NCBI RefSeq assembly: GCF_910594005.1 | Contig: NC_057823.1 | Coordinates: 100,178,015-100,242,014, forward strand | Direction: 5' to 3' | Source: Cervus elaphus | Lineage: Eukaryota > Chordata > Mammalia > Artiodactyla > Cervidae | DNA length: 64,000 nt | Shown here: in pieces, positions 33,857-44,931 of the stretch | How positions within the stretch are numbered: position 1 is the first letter of the stretch | How the letters are laid out: each line of letters opens with the position of its first letter | Translations under genes and position numbers: made by a program | The notes under the pieces: generated by a model | Told to the model about the DNA's origin: nothing | The model's database searches: none | The model's input: only the letters and a program-made list of their open reading frames with translations

Positions 33857-34985
33857 GATGTACATTACATCCCCATGACTATTTCTTTTTCTGAAGTTTG
33901 TATCTTTGACCACCCGTCCCCCACCTTGACCCATTTTGTCTACCATCTCACCATGTCTGGCAAACATCAATCTGTTCTCTGTACCTATGAGCTTAAAATT
34001 TGTTTTTTCTGTTGTCGTTCGATTCTACATGTAAGTGAGATGATATTTTTCTTTCTCTAACTTATTTCATGTAGCATAAGACCCTCAAGGTCCACTCATG
34101 GCCTTGCAAATGGCAATTTTCATTCTTTTCGATGGCCAAAAAATATTCCATTGTGTGTGTGTGTATCATGTCTTCTTTATCAATTCATCCATTGATGGGC
34201 ATGTAGGTTATTTCCATATCTGGACTATTGTAAATGATGATGCAGTGAACATAGAGATGTGTGTATATATATGCTTTCAAATTAGTTATTTAGCTTTCTT
34301 TGAATAAATACCCAGAAGGGCAATTTCTTGATCAAATGGTAGTTCTATTGTTAGTTTTTTGGGGAATATCCATACTGTTTTCCATAGTGGCTGCATCAAT
34401 TTATATCCTTCCCCCCCAACCATACACAATGGTTCCTTTTTCTCCACATCCTCACCACACTTGTTATTTCTTGTCCTTTTGATAATAGCCATTCTAACAG
34501 ATGTGAGGAGATATATCACTGTAGTTTTGATTTGCATATCCTAGATGATTAGTGATGTTGAACAACTTTTCATGTACCTGCTGACCATCCATATATATTC
34601 ACTGGAAAAATGTCCATTCCACTCCCCAGCCCATTTTTAAACTAGACTGTTTGCTATTGAATTGTATGAGATCTTCATATATTTTGGGTATTAACACCTT
34701 AGCAGATACATAATTTGCAAATATCTTAGCAGATACATGATTTTTTCCCAAGTGGCAGGTTGTCTTTTCTTTTTGTTAATGATTTATTTGCTGTGTAGAA
34801 GCTTTTTAGTTTGATGTAGCCCCACTTTTTTATTCTTGCTTTTGTTACTTTCCCTTTTGGAATCAGATCCATAGAATCATCATCAGTGTCACTGCCAAGG
34901 AAATTAATGCCTATGTTTTTGTCTCAAAGTTTATGATTTCAGGTCTTAGATTCAAGTCTTATTAATACAATGAAGTTATTTGATT
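33857..34985 (-). mobile_element. L1 LINE 3' part, antisense
   Basis: Antisense L1: 3' UTR ('aatctgttctctgtacctat'), the ORF2 tail with 'ttcatccattgatgggcatg', and 'aatacccagaagggcaattt'. It is an old L1M/L1MA-type copy that appears inserted into the hAT element. Confidence 0.85.
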
Positions 34986-34989
34986 GTTC

Positions 34990-35404
34990 CACCATATTGG
35001 TTTTTGTAAATAATGGTTATCGATAAAATTGCTGGCTGCTTAGAAATATTCAAGTCAGCAGCACCGAAGTACACCTGGAGGAAGTTTTTTCTTCAGTTCC
35101 TTGCACTCAGAGGAAAAATGAAAAAGCCAGTTTCACGCAGGAATGTCTTTGATGAAACTATAAAAATTAACTCTTAACAATGCATGCTTCTGTCTTCAAG
35201 ATTCTGAGAAAAATGAGAAAAGTGAGAAAAAATGGGAGGTACACAGAACATCTGTGTTTTATATTGCACTACAGTGGAATCTGCAGGAAAATCACTGTGT
35301 GGATTGTGTTTTTCAGTTCAACAGGTCAGTCAAACCTTTATTAGGGAAAGTAATACCACAAAAATGACAGGGATGTTTGAAAGTGCTTACAGGGGATCAT
35401 GAAC
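34990..35404 (+). mobile_element. hAT (Charlie-type) transposase region, middle piece
   Basis: Diverged coding sequence containing 'aaaattgctggctgcttaga', 'gtcagcagcaccgaagtaca' and 'aaagccagtttcacgcagga', which resembles the N-terminal and middle transposase region of a mammalian hAT element. It is full of stops. It is separated from the next part by an antisense L1 scrap. Confidence 0.6.
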
Positions 35405-35698
35405 GGGTCTTTTTTAAAAAATTGTCTTCCAGTTTTACTGAGATACAGAGGAAACCCAGCACTCTGTAAGTTTAAGATGTACCGCACAATGATTTGACTT
35501 ATAATAAGTTTGGTGATCATCCATCATCTCATATAAATACAAATTTAAAGAAATAGAAAAAGAATTCTTTCCTTGTGATGAGAACTCAGGATTCACTCTC
35601 AACAACATTCATATGTAACATGAATCAGTGTTAATTATACTTATCATGTTGTATTTACATCCATAGCAATTATTTTACTGGAAGCTTGAGTTTTAAGT
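35405..35698 (-). mobile_element. L1 3' UTR scrap inside hAT, antisense
   Basis: Antisense L1M 3' UTR: 'tttactgagatacagaggaa', 'aatgatttgacttataataa', 'catccatcatctcatataaa', 'gttgtatttacatcc'. hAT coding sequence resumes on the right. It overlaps in consensus position with the left end of the L1 at 33857, so it is a separate copy. Confidence 0.78.
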
Positions 35699-36717
35699 TA
35701 TTTTCTTAATAGAACAAGATATGTATTTGATAAAATGACTGACAGATATACTATAGCTATTTAGACTTGGGTGTTTGTCAGTCATTCTCTCACAAATATA
35801 TGATGTGAGCTGTAAGTTCAAGTAAAATAACTGGCATTATTTACTGCCAATGATATCATTTGAGCTTTCAACTGAAAATCAGAGTTTTGGAAAACTAATA
35901 TTCACCATTATTAGCTTACTGCCTCTAAACTTTTAAAGGCTATTCTGATGAGATCAGAAGTGATAAAAAGTATGATTTCATAAAGTACCATGTAATGAAA
36001 TGTGTCAATATTTGAAAGGTGTGAATAATACAGTGTGAACCAATATTTTCCAGACAACTCCTCTAATTAACTGTTATAAGGTCATTTATGGGGGAAAGAG
36101 CCAGTCACAGTACAAGATAATTGATGGATGTTAATGTAACAACATATGAAAAGTTTATCAATATAGTTTCAGATTTCACATTGGAGCTAAACTTTAATAA
36201 ACAACCCCTTGTTAAGGTTTGGTATGATATTAAAAAAGAATATCCAAAGTTATCTGAAAAGATTATTAAAGAAGTCCTTCCTTTTTTTCAGCTCATGTCT
36301 GTGTGAGACAAGAATTTTTTAAGATACTTCAACCAAAACGAGATTGTTTTGAAAGCAAAAGCAGATATGAGCCTCCAGCTATTCTATTAAGCCAGACATT
36401 GAAGACATCTACAAACCTGTAAAACAATGCCGTTCTTTTCACAGTTATTTTTTAATTTGGAAAGTACACATAAAAATACGTTTTTCATAAAAATATATAA
36501 AATATGTATTTTTTTCAGAAAAACACAACATTTCTCTACTGGGTATGTTATTGATATTTTAAATTAATTAAAATCAGTAACTTTAAAAATCCATAATGAT
36601 TTCTAACATGGCAAATTTAAAGGAAAATATAAACACAAGCACTCACGCTCCGCTCTGAATTATTTCAAATAGTGTCATGGGGCCAGAGACAAAACAACTT
36701 AGAAACAGTTGCTCTAA
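35699..36717 (+). mobile_element. hAT (Charlie-type) transposase C-terminal region and 3' end
   Basis: Blocks such as 'aaaatgactgacagatatac', 'gatgagatcagaagtgataa', 'aatgaaatgtgtcaatattt' and 'agcagatatgagcctccagc' follow the order of a large Charlie-type element. The 3' non-coding part and a decayed terminal region ('acttagaaacagttgctcta') end near 36717. Confidence 0.75.
36121..36306 (+). pseudogene. hAT transposase dimerisation-domain fragment
   Basis: A 61-codon stretch whose second half (VWYDIKKEYPKLSEKIIKEVLPF) follows the conserved hAT C-terminal dimerisation motif (W...YP.LS..A...L.PF). After LPF the expected continuation (LCET-like) is found one frame over at 36293-36328, showing a single frameshift in the T-run at 36281-36288. 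This is a dead transposase fragment, not a host gene. Confidence 0.8.
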
Positions 36718-38164
36718 GTCTCTGTTTTCATCAGACACAAATTAACTGATTGTGACAACTTCTTAAAATGGTCTTCCTTTGCCCATCTTCATCTTGCCAG
36801 GCTGTCATCAGGCCGGCGTGTCCCATCCACATGTCTTACACTCCACCAGCACGGAAGCTTTCAGTAACTGCTCTCTACCCCTGGAGGGCAAAGCTCCACC
36901 TCTGAGCCGAGGTTTAAAAGTCCACCTTGATCCAGGGCCTGACGACCTCCGATATTCACTGCGATCCTCATCCTCCCCCGCTAGCCGGGATGGCCTGCCC
37001 AAAACTCCCGTCCCTCTCTCTCTCCTGCCCTCAAAGCCATTGACCTGAAATATCCCTTCTTACCTCATCTACCCTCCTACTCACCTCCCCTTAAGCATTC
37101 ACTTGCTGCACTTCAGGACATTTGCAATATCATCTGCAGGAAGACTTGTTGTTCTTGACGCCTATGGAGGGAGAAAACGGACTCCTTTCTCTGTGCCTTT
37201 CTTGCTTCCTACTGTTTCTGCCACAGTACCCCTAACCCTGTAACCTACTGCACATGAAACCACACATCAAAGGGCTCCCCCTAATTTAGGGGAAAGAGCA
37301 TTTGCCATCCATATTTCCTTGAGTGGACTATGGTTTTCAGTTGCTGTTATTCTTGTGTAGCCACATAGATGGTATGAATGTGTGTGTGTGTGTGTGTGTG
37401 TGTGTATAATATGCGTGTGTATGTGTATAATCATTTAGATACTGCCTTAAAGCCACAAAACTGCTCTGCTTTTTCTGTATTCCACTCTATAAACACAGTT
37501 CTGCTTCACCATCTGGCTCCCTATTAGACTCTGATGTTCAGCAAACTTTTAAAGATAAACACTTTTCTCAGGCTTTCCCATGCCTGTGGTCAAATTCCAA
37601 GGTGCTGAAATAACCATTCCTGTCCAGTTGGTATAGCATTATGGTTGCTTTTAGGGAGAGCACTGTTGAGTCTCCTCATTTAGTCAGAGGCAAAAGTCCA
37701 ACCCTCTAGTACTTATTTTTAAATTATTATTGATTTGCTAAATTTTTAACATGGGAGAAGTGCTGAAGTACATTTTGGTCACTGCTTATACTGATTGCGT
37801 TACCATATATAAGCATTAAATGGTGCTTTTATGTCTGCAGTGCATATACTGATGAGGTTTGTCTGGGTGCTGTGAGCCTTGCATTGTGAGGGAGGCACTT
37901 GGCACATCTTCTCTGGAGAGCAGGTAATGATATTCTGTACTTCAGAGTAAAACTTTGGTAAATTATATTCTTATTTCAGTACATCAGTAAATTAGGTCAA
38001 ACACAAAATGAAGGGAGTTCAGAATAATGATGAAGTTAATCAGGAATGAAAAGGGAGTTTTGAAAGAAAATTTAGCTGAATCATATTAATCAAGAAGTGA
38101 ATGGCATAAGCATGATTTCTTTTAATAAGATTTTAGGACTTACAGTGCCCATATGAATAAAAAA
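36718..38164. other. Unassigned sequence with local GC/CpG-rich part
   Basis: The part at 36780-37050 is clearly more GC-rich than the surroundings (several CpG, C-rich runs) and carries overlapping frames on both strands (89 codons plus, 64 codons minus) without a domain I recognise. The rest is AT-rich and unassigned. Confidence 0.4.
37377..37406 (+). repeat. (TG)n microsatellite
   Basis: A TG run of about fourteen units followed by interrupted TG sequence to about 37426. Confidence 0.95.
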
Positions 38165-39172
38165 CAAAACAAACAAATTGATTAAAAAATTAGCAAAAGA
38201 TGTGCATAGACATTTTACTGAAGAAATACACAGATGGCCAATGGCCCATAAAAAGATGCTCAGCATCACTAACCAGCAGGAAAATGCAAGTCAAAACCAC
38301 AGTGAGATATTATCTTATACCTGTTAGAATGGCTAATATCAAAAAGCTAAGAAATAACAAGTGCTGGGGATGGTGTGGAGAAAAGGGAATCCTCGTGCCC
38401 TGTTGGTAGGATTGTAAATTGGTGCAGTCACCAGGGAAAACAGTAAGGAAGTTCCTCAAAATATTGAACATAGAAATACCATACACATCTAGCAATTCTA
38501 GTTCTGGGTATTTACCCAAAGAAAGTGAAAACATTAATTTGAAAAGACATATGCACTCCCATGTTCAATGAAGAATTATTTGCAGGAGCTAATGTACAGA
38601 AACAATCCAAGTGTCCATCAATGGATGAATACAGAATATACGGTGTATGCACACAGACACACACACACACACAATGGACTGCTATCCAGCCGTAGGAAGA
38701 ATGAAATCTTGCCATCTGTGACACCATGAGCGGACCTGGAGGTCATTATGCCGAGTGAAGTAAGTCAGACAAAGAAAAAGAAACTGCAGGATCTAATTTA
38801 TGTGTAGAATCTAAAAACAAAACAAAACAAAACAAGTTCATATATGGAGGAAAAAGATTGGTGGTTGCCAGAGGAGAGGGGAGGAAGGAAGAAATAGGTG
38901 AAGGGGGTCAAAGTGCAAACTTCCTGGTATTCTGTAATGTACAGCATTGTGGCTATAGTTAATGCACTCTAGTACATATCTGAAAGTTGCTGAAGAGAGT
39001 AAATCTTAAAAGTCCTCACACAAGAAAAAAAATTTTTTTAATGTAACTATATATAGTGACAGATGGTAACTAGACTTATTCTGGTGATGATTTTGTTACC
39101 AAATCATTATGTTGTATATCTGAAATGAATATAATATTATGTCAATTATACCTCAGTAAAAAAAAAATCCAT
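38165..39172 (+). mobile_element. L1 LINE 3' end
   Basis: Sense L1 from the ORF2 C-terminal region ('agacattttactgaagaaat') to a typical old L1 3' end ('aattatacctcagtaaaaaa'). It includes a short CA run at 38648-38672. Frames of 69-75 codons on both strands are decayed ORF2 and its shadow. Confidence 0.87.
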
Positions 39173-40589
39173 TAATTCAGTTTTTTAAAAAAGAAAGTAG
39201 AATGCTCATTTGTCTTTGCTATCATGTGAAAAATACACTATGACAGTCCGTGCATATATTGTTCATGCATCTAGAATCAATACACTTTAGAGGTATTGAA
39301 ACTCATAAATCACATACGTGAAGATTTTGAACATATGATGCCTTAAAGAGTAAAAATTGTGCTACTGTTTAAGAAGTTACTTGGAATGAAGGTGGATTTC
39401 TGATGCACATTTCCCAATAGAATGAGTAAGGACAGTTCCATGCAAACATCATATAAGGACTCAAAGATCTGATATATTGGGAAAGGGATGTACTTACAGA
39501 TCTTCCTAAACTAAAAGCTGTCTATACCGCACCCTCCATCTCATATACCTGCCCTGTCTATGGAGTATACTGGATATTTTCCTGGCCCCATTAATCAAGC
39601 TATTACTGTATCTTGATCCTCATCTGTTTTCTGGGTTTCCTATAAACCCTACTGATTGACAGAGATGATGGGGGGACTCTCACTTCTGCGTCTAAACCAA
39701 CTCAGAGCAAATGACAGCATGATGCCTCTGTCTTCACCATAAAACAACAGTGGGCCACAGGCTTCAGACGGAAGCCAAGCCTGAAATGCTTTCCTAACTT
39801 CCTGTGAATGGAACTGACGAGCCATTGATGGGGAAGGAATGGAACAGCTAGGGGTGTGCAGATCCCACTTCCTTCCAAGTAATGGGTTAAGTTCCCCCTC
39901 CAAGTATAAAAGAAGCCTTGCCCTAAGACGTCCAGTGTAGAGGGGAGACTCAGCAGAAGGACGTATGAAGTACCTGCAGGCTGCCTGAGCAAGAGTGAGT
40001 GAGAGCTAGAACAAAGAAAGGAGAAAGAGGGGCGATCAGAGAAGACTAGAAGCATAGAGCCGTACAAGGAGTGTGACTGTGAGTGCATCTGCAAGTAGAA
40101 AGTTATCACTATAGACATCGTTGGAATCAGCACAACAGATTTTCCAGTATATTTCCTTCCTCTTGAGTATGGATAGAAAGTATATGCATTTTTCTGCACT
40201 AGGGACTGAAAATTCTCTCTCCCCTCAAGGGCCTGGCCAGAGGTCCACGATTTCAGGGACATGAACAGTAGCAAAATCCATCTCTCTCTGGAAGAAGGGA
40301 AGGAAAACTCTTGGTCTAAGATCTTGCATAAGTTTGCTGTCACTGAGGGATGAGCTGAAATTCTCTTCCAACCAAGAAACACCATGCAGAGAAGACACAG
40401 ACATCATTCCACGATGACTGCAGGGTGGCTGAGATAGCTAGACCCTTGAGGTCCAGGCTCACGGTGTCTAAGACAGGCTAAGCCAGGAGAAGTCCGCTTG
40501 TGTCCACTAGGAGCTTAGCACCTAGGAACAAGCAACACTTGTTTACTGCCGGGTCTGGGCACAGCTAAGATGAGGGCTACTCTGGGTGG
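39173..40589. other. Unassigned sequence, relatively GC-rich, with long minus frame
   Basis: No repeat named. The middle (39650-40560) is more GC-rich than its surroundings, with a TATA-like tataaaag at 39905-39912 on the plus strand. It could be an unrecognised LTR or a decayed transcribed unit. The longest frame of the window lies here on the minus strand (separate entry). Confidence 0.4.
39702..40385 (-). other. Longest open frame in the window (227 codons), unproven
   Basis: An ATG-to-stop frame rich in Ser, Leu and Phe, with no motif or domain I recognise and no signal peptide-like start. The plus strand here is purine-rich, which lowers stop frequency on the minus strand and can create long chance frames. 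There are no splice-site or promoter features on the minus strand that I could confirm. It does not overlap a recognised BovB or L1. It is listed as a candidate only. Confidence 0.15.
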
Positions 40590-40795
40590 CTTAGGGCTTC
40601 CCTGGCAGCTCAGATGGTAAAATTAGACTGCAGTGCAGGAGAACCGGGTTCCATCCCTGGATTGGGAAGATCCCCGGGAGAAGGGAATGACAGTGCACGC
40701 CCGTATTGTTGCCTGGAGAATTCAAAGGACAGAGGAGCCTGGCAGGCTACAGTCCATGGGGTCATAAAGAGTCAGACACAACTAAGCAACTAAGC
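40590..40795 (+). mobile_element. Bov-tA SINE
   Basis: Sense SINE from 'gggcttccctggcagctcag' with B-box-like 'gggttccatccctgg', to 'gacacaactaagcaactaag'. It is followed immediately by a TG/CA microsatellite, probably grown from its tail. Confidence 0.92.
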
Positions 40796-40798
40796 ATG

Positions 40799-40813
40799 TG
40801 CATGTGTGTGTGT

Positions 40814-40847
<34 letters not shown>

Positions 40848-40858
40848 CCACACACACG
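40799..40858 (+). repeat. (TG)n(CA)n microsatellite
   Basis: A short TG run, 'gcgc', then a CA run of about fifteen units and an interrupted CA block. The TG-CA junction is palindromic and could form a hairpin. Confidence 0.95.
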
Positions 40859-41499
40859 TGTGGCTCCAGCACAAAAGGACTGCTACTGTCAAGGAAGCAG
40901 GAACACTGAGAAAAACCTTCTATTCCGCAGGCAGCATAGTATGCAAAAGGGAACAGCAGCTCACCAGGGGAAAAATTTGAAGTCTGAGGAAATTCTAACT
41001 AAACCCAAATCCATCCCAAGCTGTGAACAGACTGCCTCAGTAGCTTGATTGAGGAGGAGGCAAGCACATTTCTGTGTGAGATTGATTTGAGTTTTATTGT
41101 GTAAAATTTCAGTGCTACACAGAGAAGGTAAAATATACTTTAAATTCCTTCCAGGCAAATTTGCAATATTCTATCCTTTATCTTAAACCCTTTTAAGGGC
41201 TTAAGAGTGGTATAAATTTGCTTCAGAGTCATTCTGGTAAGTATTTTCATAAAAAGGAAGCTAATTATATATACTCAAAACTGTAAAAACCTATAGTCTA
41301 TAGCACATCATCTGTTGATCAATATTTCTGTCTGTGTTTTTATAGTAACCTTGAAGTTTTGCTTCTGATAGTACTTTCTATTACATAGTCTCTACAAATT
41401 CATTAAAGAGTGCCTAGGATAGGGTTAGAGTTCAATAAATGATAGATATCTACTGTATCAATTACTTTTAACTGCATATTATATTTACTCAATGCATTG
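40859..41499. other. Unassigned sequence
   Basis: No gene or named repeat. The 80-codon plus frame that starts in the CA run (40806-41048) is an artefact of the microsatellite. Confidence 0.45.
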
Positions 41500-41625
41500 A
41501 TTGTGTATGATTGTCTGAAGTTCCATGAGAATGGTGCTCCATCCATTATCATCACTGTTTTATCCCCAGCATCTAACACAGTGCCTGGCACACGGAAGGC
41601 AATCGATTGCAAGGAATAAATGCAT
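41500..41625 (+). mobile_element. L2/MIR-type 3' end
   Basis: 'ttatccccagcatctaacac' with 'agtgcctggcacacggaagg' and an 'aataaatg' ending is the shared 3' end of L2 and MIR. It is short and old. Confidence 0.7.
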
Positions 41626-41747
41626 GTGTGAAGCTATGCCACTGACCTAAAAACTCAGCAATGATTGATCTCATAACTAATTTTGAATTATAACTAATTC
41701 TTCAATAACATCTCAATACAATTTCCTTATGTATAAAAATGAGACAG

Positions 41748-42104
41748 TCACCTTAAATTATTGGGCTTCCCTGTGGCTCAGTGGTAAAGAATCCCCTGCC
41801 AGTGCAGGAGACAGAGGTTCCATCCCTGATCCAGGAAGATCCCACATACTGCAGAGCAACTAAGCCCCTGTGCCACAGCTCTTGGACCTGTGCTCCAAAG
41901 CCCAGGAGCTGCAGCTACTGAAGCCTGCATGCCCTAGAGCCCATGTTCCACAACAAGAGAAGCCACTGCAATAAGCCCACCCATCACAACTAGAGAGCAG
42001 CACCCCCCAGTTGCCACAATTAAGAGAAAAGCCTGTGTAGCAACTAAGACCCAGTATAGCCAACCGTAAATATAAGAAAGAAGAAAAGAAAATCACCTTA
42101 AATT
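41748..42104 (+). mobile_element. CHR-type artiodactyl tRNA SINE, 12-base TSD
   Basis: The body at 41760-42092 has head 'gggcttccctgtggctcagt', B-box-like 'aggttccatccctga', then the long body with repeated 'agcaactaag' segments and an A-rich tail. The perfect direct repeat tcaccttaaatt occurs at 41748-41759 and 42093-42104. Confidence 0.88.
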
Positions 42105-42321
42105 GTCACTCCAACATGCAGTTAATAGCAAATACATTTTTATAAGTCTTATAGTAAGCCTATTTTATATATGATGTAAGATATTAATTATAATCCATTT
42201 TTAAAGCATTTTTATTTCAGCATATATGTGAAGGAATAATTTAGAGGTTTTATTTAAAAGCATTTAATTATCTTCCACACAACAAAACTATTTTTTTTTG
42301 AATCTTGATAAATATAGACAA

Positions 42322-42586
42322 TAACTGATGTTGAAGCTGAAACTCCAATACTTTGGCCACCTGATGTGAAGAGCTGACTCATTTGAAAAGACCCTGATGT
42401 TGGGAAAGATTGAAGGCGGGAGGAGAAGAGGATGACAGAGGGTGAGATGGTTGGATGGCATCACTGATTCAATGGACATGAGTTTGGGTGGACTCTGGGA
42501 GTTGGTGATGGACAAGGAGGCCTGGCGTGCTGCAGTTCATGGGGTCGCAAAGAGTCGGACACGCCTGAACGACTGAACTGAACTGA
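42322..42586 (+). mobile_element. BovB LINE 3' end
   Basis: Sense BovB from 'actgatgttgaagctgaaac' to the tail actgaactgaactgaa. It is 5'-truncated to about 265 bases. Confidence 0.93.
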
Positions 42587-42984
42587 ACATAAACCCATGA
42601 ATACAATATACATTCTTTGTCATATAATAAGAAAAAATACTTTCTGTACTGAATCACTAAGTCCTTCATTAACTTCATCAAACATTTCATCAACATTGAA
42701 AGCCTCCAATATTCACCGATATTTATCATTCTAAAATACATTGAGTGTTTAATACAGACCTTTTTGTGGCGCCAAGCTTGTTTCATGATGTTTTCACTGT
42801 AATTGCGATGCCCTATGTTAACAGTTTCCTGACTTTCCTTCCTCTAATGCAACTCAATTAAAACACTGTTTGTGCTCTGTTTTTTATCCCCCAACATATC
42901 ACAGAGCATTGAAGCAGATTCTCGGTTTCCCATAGCAAGACTTACCCATGATGTGGATTTCAGGAATTCAAGCACATTCAACTG
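42587..42984. other. Unassigned AT-rich sequence
   Basis: No gene or named repeat. Confidence 0.5.
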
Positions 42985-43060
42985 TCCAAAGCTACCTGGT
43001 GGAGCTGCATTCCGTGGGGTTGCAAAGAGTTGGCCGCAGCTGGGTGACTGAACAGCATCT
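42985..43060 (+). mobile_element. Bov-tA 3' scrap
   Basis: 'tggggttgcaaagagttggc' and 'gctgggtgactgaacagcat' are the last part of a Bov-tA/BovB-like tail. It is too short to assign more exactly. Confidence 0.6.
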
Positions 43061-43426
43061 GGTAGCCAGAAGGAGAAGACAGATAAAAAAGGATATTGTG
43101 GAGATTGGCTTTTATTCTAATTCACATTTCCGAGGCATGTGTTTTCTTTCTGAAGCTGGTGGCTTAATGCAGAAAGGCACCTGTGGTGCTCTCTTCGTTG
43201 AAATCTTTGCTATTTCTAATGGTTAATATACTGTCTAAGACCAATGAGTGAAACATGAAGTCCTAAATCAAAACGGCACCAGATACATACTACTACCAAA
43301 AACCTTAACCATGAAATTAATGGTAAAACACTGAACAGACTTCATTACAATGGAGGCTTTGAAAACTGGCAGTTCATAAAAGATGTGGAAGTTAGTTTGT
43401 GACACAGAGTTAATTCAGTGGATGTT
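43061..43426. other. Unassigned sequence
   Basis: No gene or named repeat recognised between the SINE scrap and the next Bov-tA. Confidence 0.45.
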
Positions 43427-43664
43427 AAGCCTTCTTTCCGGCTTGGCAGTAAAGAATCTGTGTGCAATGCAGGAGCCACAGGAGATGCAGGTTCGATTCC
43501 TGGATTGGGAAGATCTCCTTAAGAAGGGAATGGCAACACACTCCGGTATTCTTGCCTGGGGAATTCCGTGGATGGGGGAGCCTCGTGGGCTACAGTCCGT
43601 GGGGTCGCACAGAGTCGGACACCACTGAAGCTGCTTAGCATGCGCAGCACGCGCAAGCCTTCTT
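43427..43664 (+). mobile_element. Bov-tA SINE, 10-base TSD
   Basis: The sense SINE at 43437-43654 starts 'tccggcttggcagtaaagaa' and has an internal duplication-like 'caggagccacaggagatgca' and B-box-like 'aggttcgattcctgg'. The perfect direct repeat aagccttctt is at 43427-43436 and 43655-43664. It keeps many CpGs, so it is fairly young. Confidence 0.92.
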
Positions 43665-44069
43665 GCTATATGCTCTTTATTTTACCTGACTCATCTAGTA
43701 GCAAGGCCTTTAGTCAATGTTTTTATTTTGATCCATTTCTTTTGTTTCCCCTCTCGAAAGTTTAATAAGACGAACATTTTGTGATTCACTATGTTAATAT
43801 ATTGAAGAATAAAAGCTATATGATCAGCTCAATAGATGCACAAAAAGCTTGTGACAATATTCAACACCCTTTTATGATAAAAACTCTCCAAAATGCAGAC
43901 ACAGAGGGAACCTACCTCAACATAATAAAGGCCATACGATAAACCCACAGCAAACATTATTCTCAATGGAGAAAAATGGATAGCATTTCCTCTAATATCA
44001 GGAACAAGACATGGGTGCCCACTCTCACCATTATTATTCGACAGAGTTTTGGAAGTCCTGGCAATAGCA

Positions 44070-44278
44070 ACCAGGCTTCCCTGTGACTCAGTGGTAAAGA
44101 ATCCATCTGCCAGTGCAGGAGACAGGGGTTCAATCCCTGGGTCAGGAAGATCCTCTGAAGAAGGAAATGGCAGCACACTCTAGTATTCTTGCCTGGAGAA
44201 TTCCATGGACAGAGAGGCCTGGCAGGCCACAGTTCCATGGGGTCATAAAAGAGTCAGACACAACTTAGCGACTAATAC
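44070..44278 (+). mobile_element. Bov-tA SINE inside L1
   Basis: Sense SINE from 'ggcttccctgtgactcagtg' to 'cagacacaacttagcgacta'. L1 resumes near 'gccatggcaatcagagaaga'. The 'ggcaat' shared by both flanks is the only visible trace of a duplication. Confidence 0.9.
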
Positions 44279-44289
44279 AACCACAGCCA

Positions 44290-44423
44290 TGGCAATCAGA
44301 GAAGAAATAAATATAAGAGAAACCCAAATTGGAAAAGAAGAAGTAGAACTGTCACTGTTTGCAGATGACATGACACTAAACACAGAAAATCCTGAAGATG
44401 CCTCCAGAAAACTACTAGTGTGA
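44290..44423 (+). pseudogene. L1 ORF2 fragment with intact FADD box
   Basis: After the SINE the frame reads typical ORF2 and includes LSLFADDMTLNTENPEDASRK, keeping both catalytic aspartates. A stop follows at once (RKLLV*). This is an isolated 40-odd codons, so no activity is possible. Confidence 0.87.
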
Positions 44424-44599
44424 ATCAATGAATTCGGTAAAGTTGCAGGATATAAAATCAATGCACAGAAATTTCTTGCATTCCTCTACACTAACAACAA
44501 AAGATCAAAAAGAGAAATTAAGGAAATGATCCCATTCAGCATTGCAACAAAAAGAATAAAATACCAAGAAAGAAACCTACCTAAGGAGGAAAAAACTTT

Positions 44600-44688
44600 A
44601 GAGTTGGTGATGGAAAGGGAAGCTTAGCCTGCTGCAGTCAATGGGTCTCATAGAGCCAGACACGACTGAGCAACTGAACTGAACTGAA
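44600..44688 (+). mobile_element. Short BovB 3' scrap (about 90 bases)
   Basis: Begins at 'gagttggtgatggaaaggga' and ends gaactgaactgaa. It is inserted in L1: the flanks ctaaggagga and aaaaggcaaaagac correspond to adjoining L1 sequence. Its 5' border is nearly the same as those of the scraps at 44932 and 51908. Confidence 0.88.
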
Positions 44689-44931
44689 AAGGCAAAAGAC
44701 CTATACTCAGAAAACTATAAGATACTGATGAAATAAATCACAGGTGGCATAAACAGATGGAAAAATATACCATGTTCTTGAATTGGAAGAACCAATATTG
44801 TGAAAATTACTTTACTACCCAAAGCAACCGACAAATTCAGTGCAATCCCTGTCAAATTACCAATGGTATTCTTCATAAAATTAAAACAAAAAAAAAACTT
44901 TTATAATTTGCATAGCAACACAAACTCCGGG

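Noticed and set aside
33857..35698. Apparent order swap of one antisense L1 (3' UTR piece at 35405 lying upstream of the ORF2 part)
   Set aside because: The two segments overlap in L1 consensus position (both contain the 'acattacatcc' region and what follows), so they are two separate copies, not a rearranged one.
40798..41048. Three overlapping plus frames starting with His-Thr repeats
   Set aside because: Artefacts of the CA run after the Bov-tA SINE.
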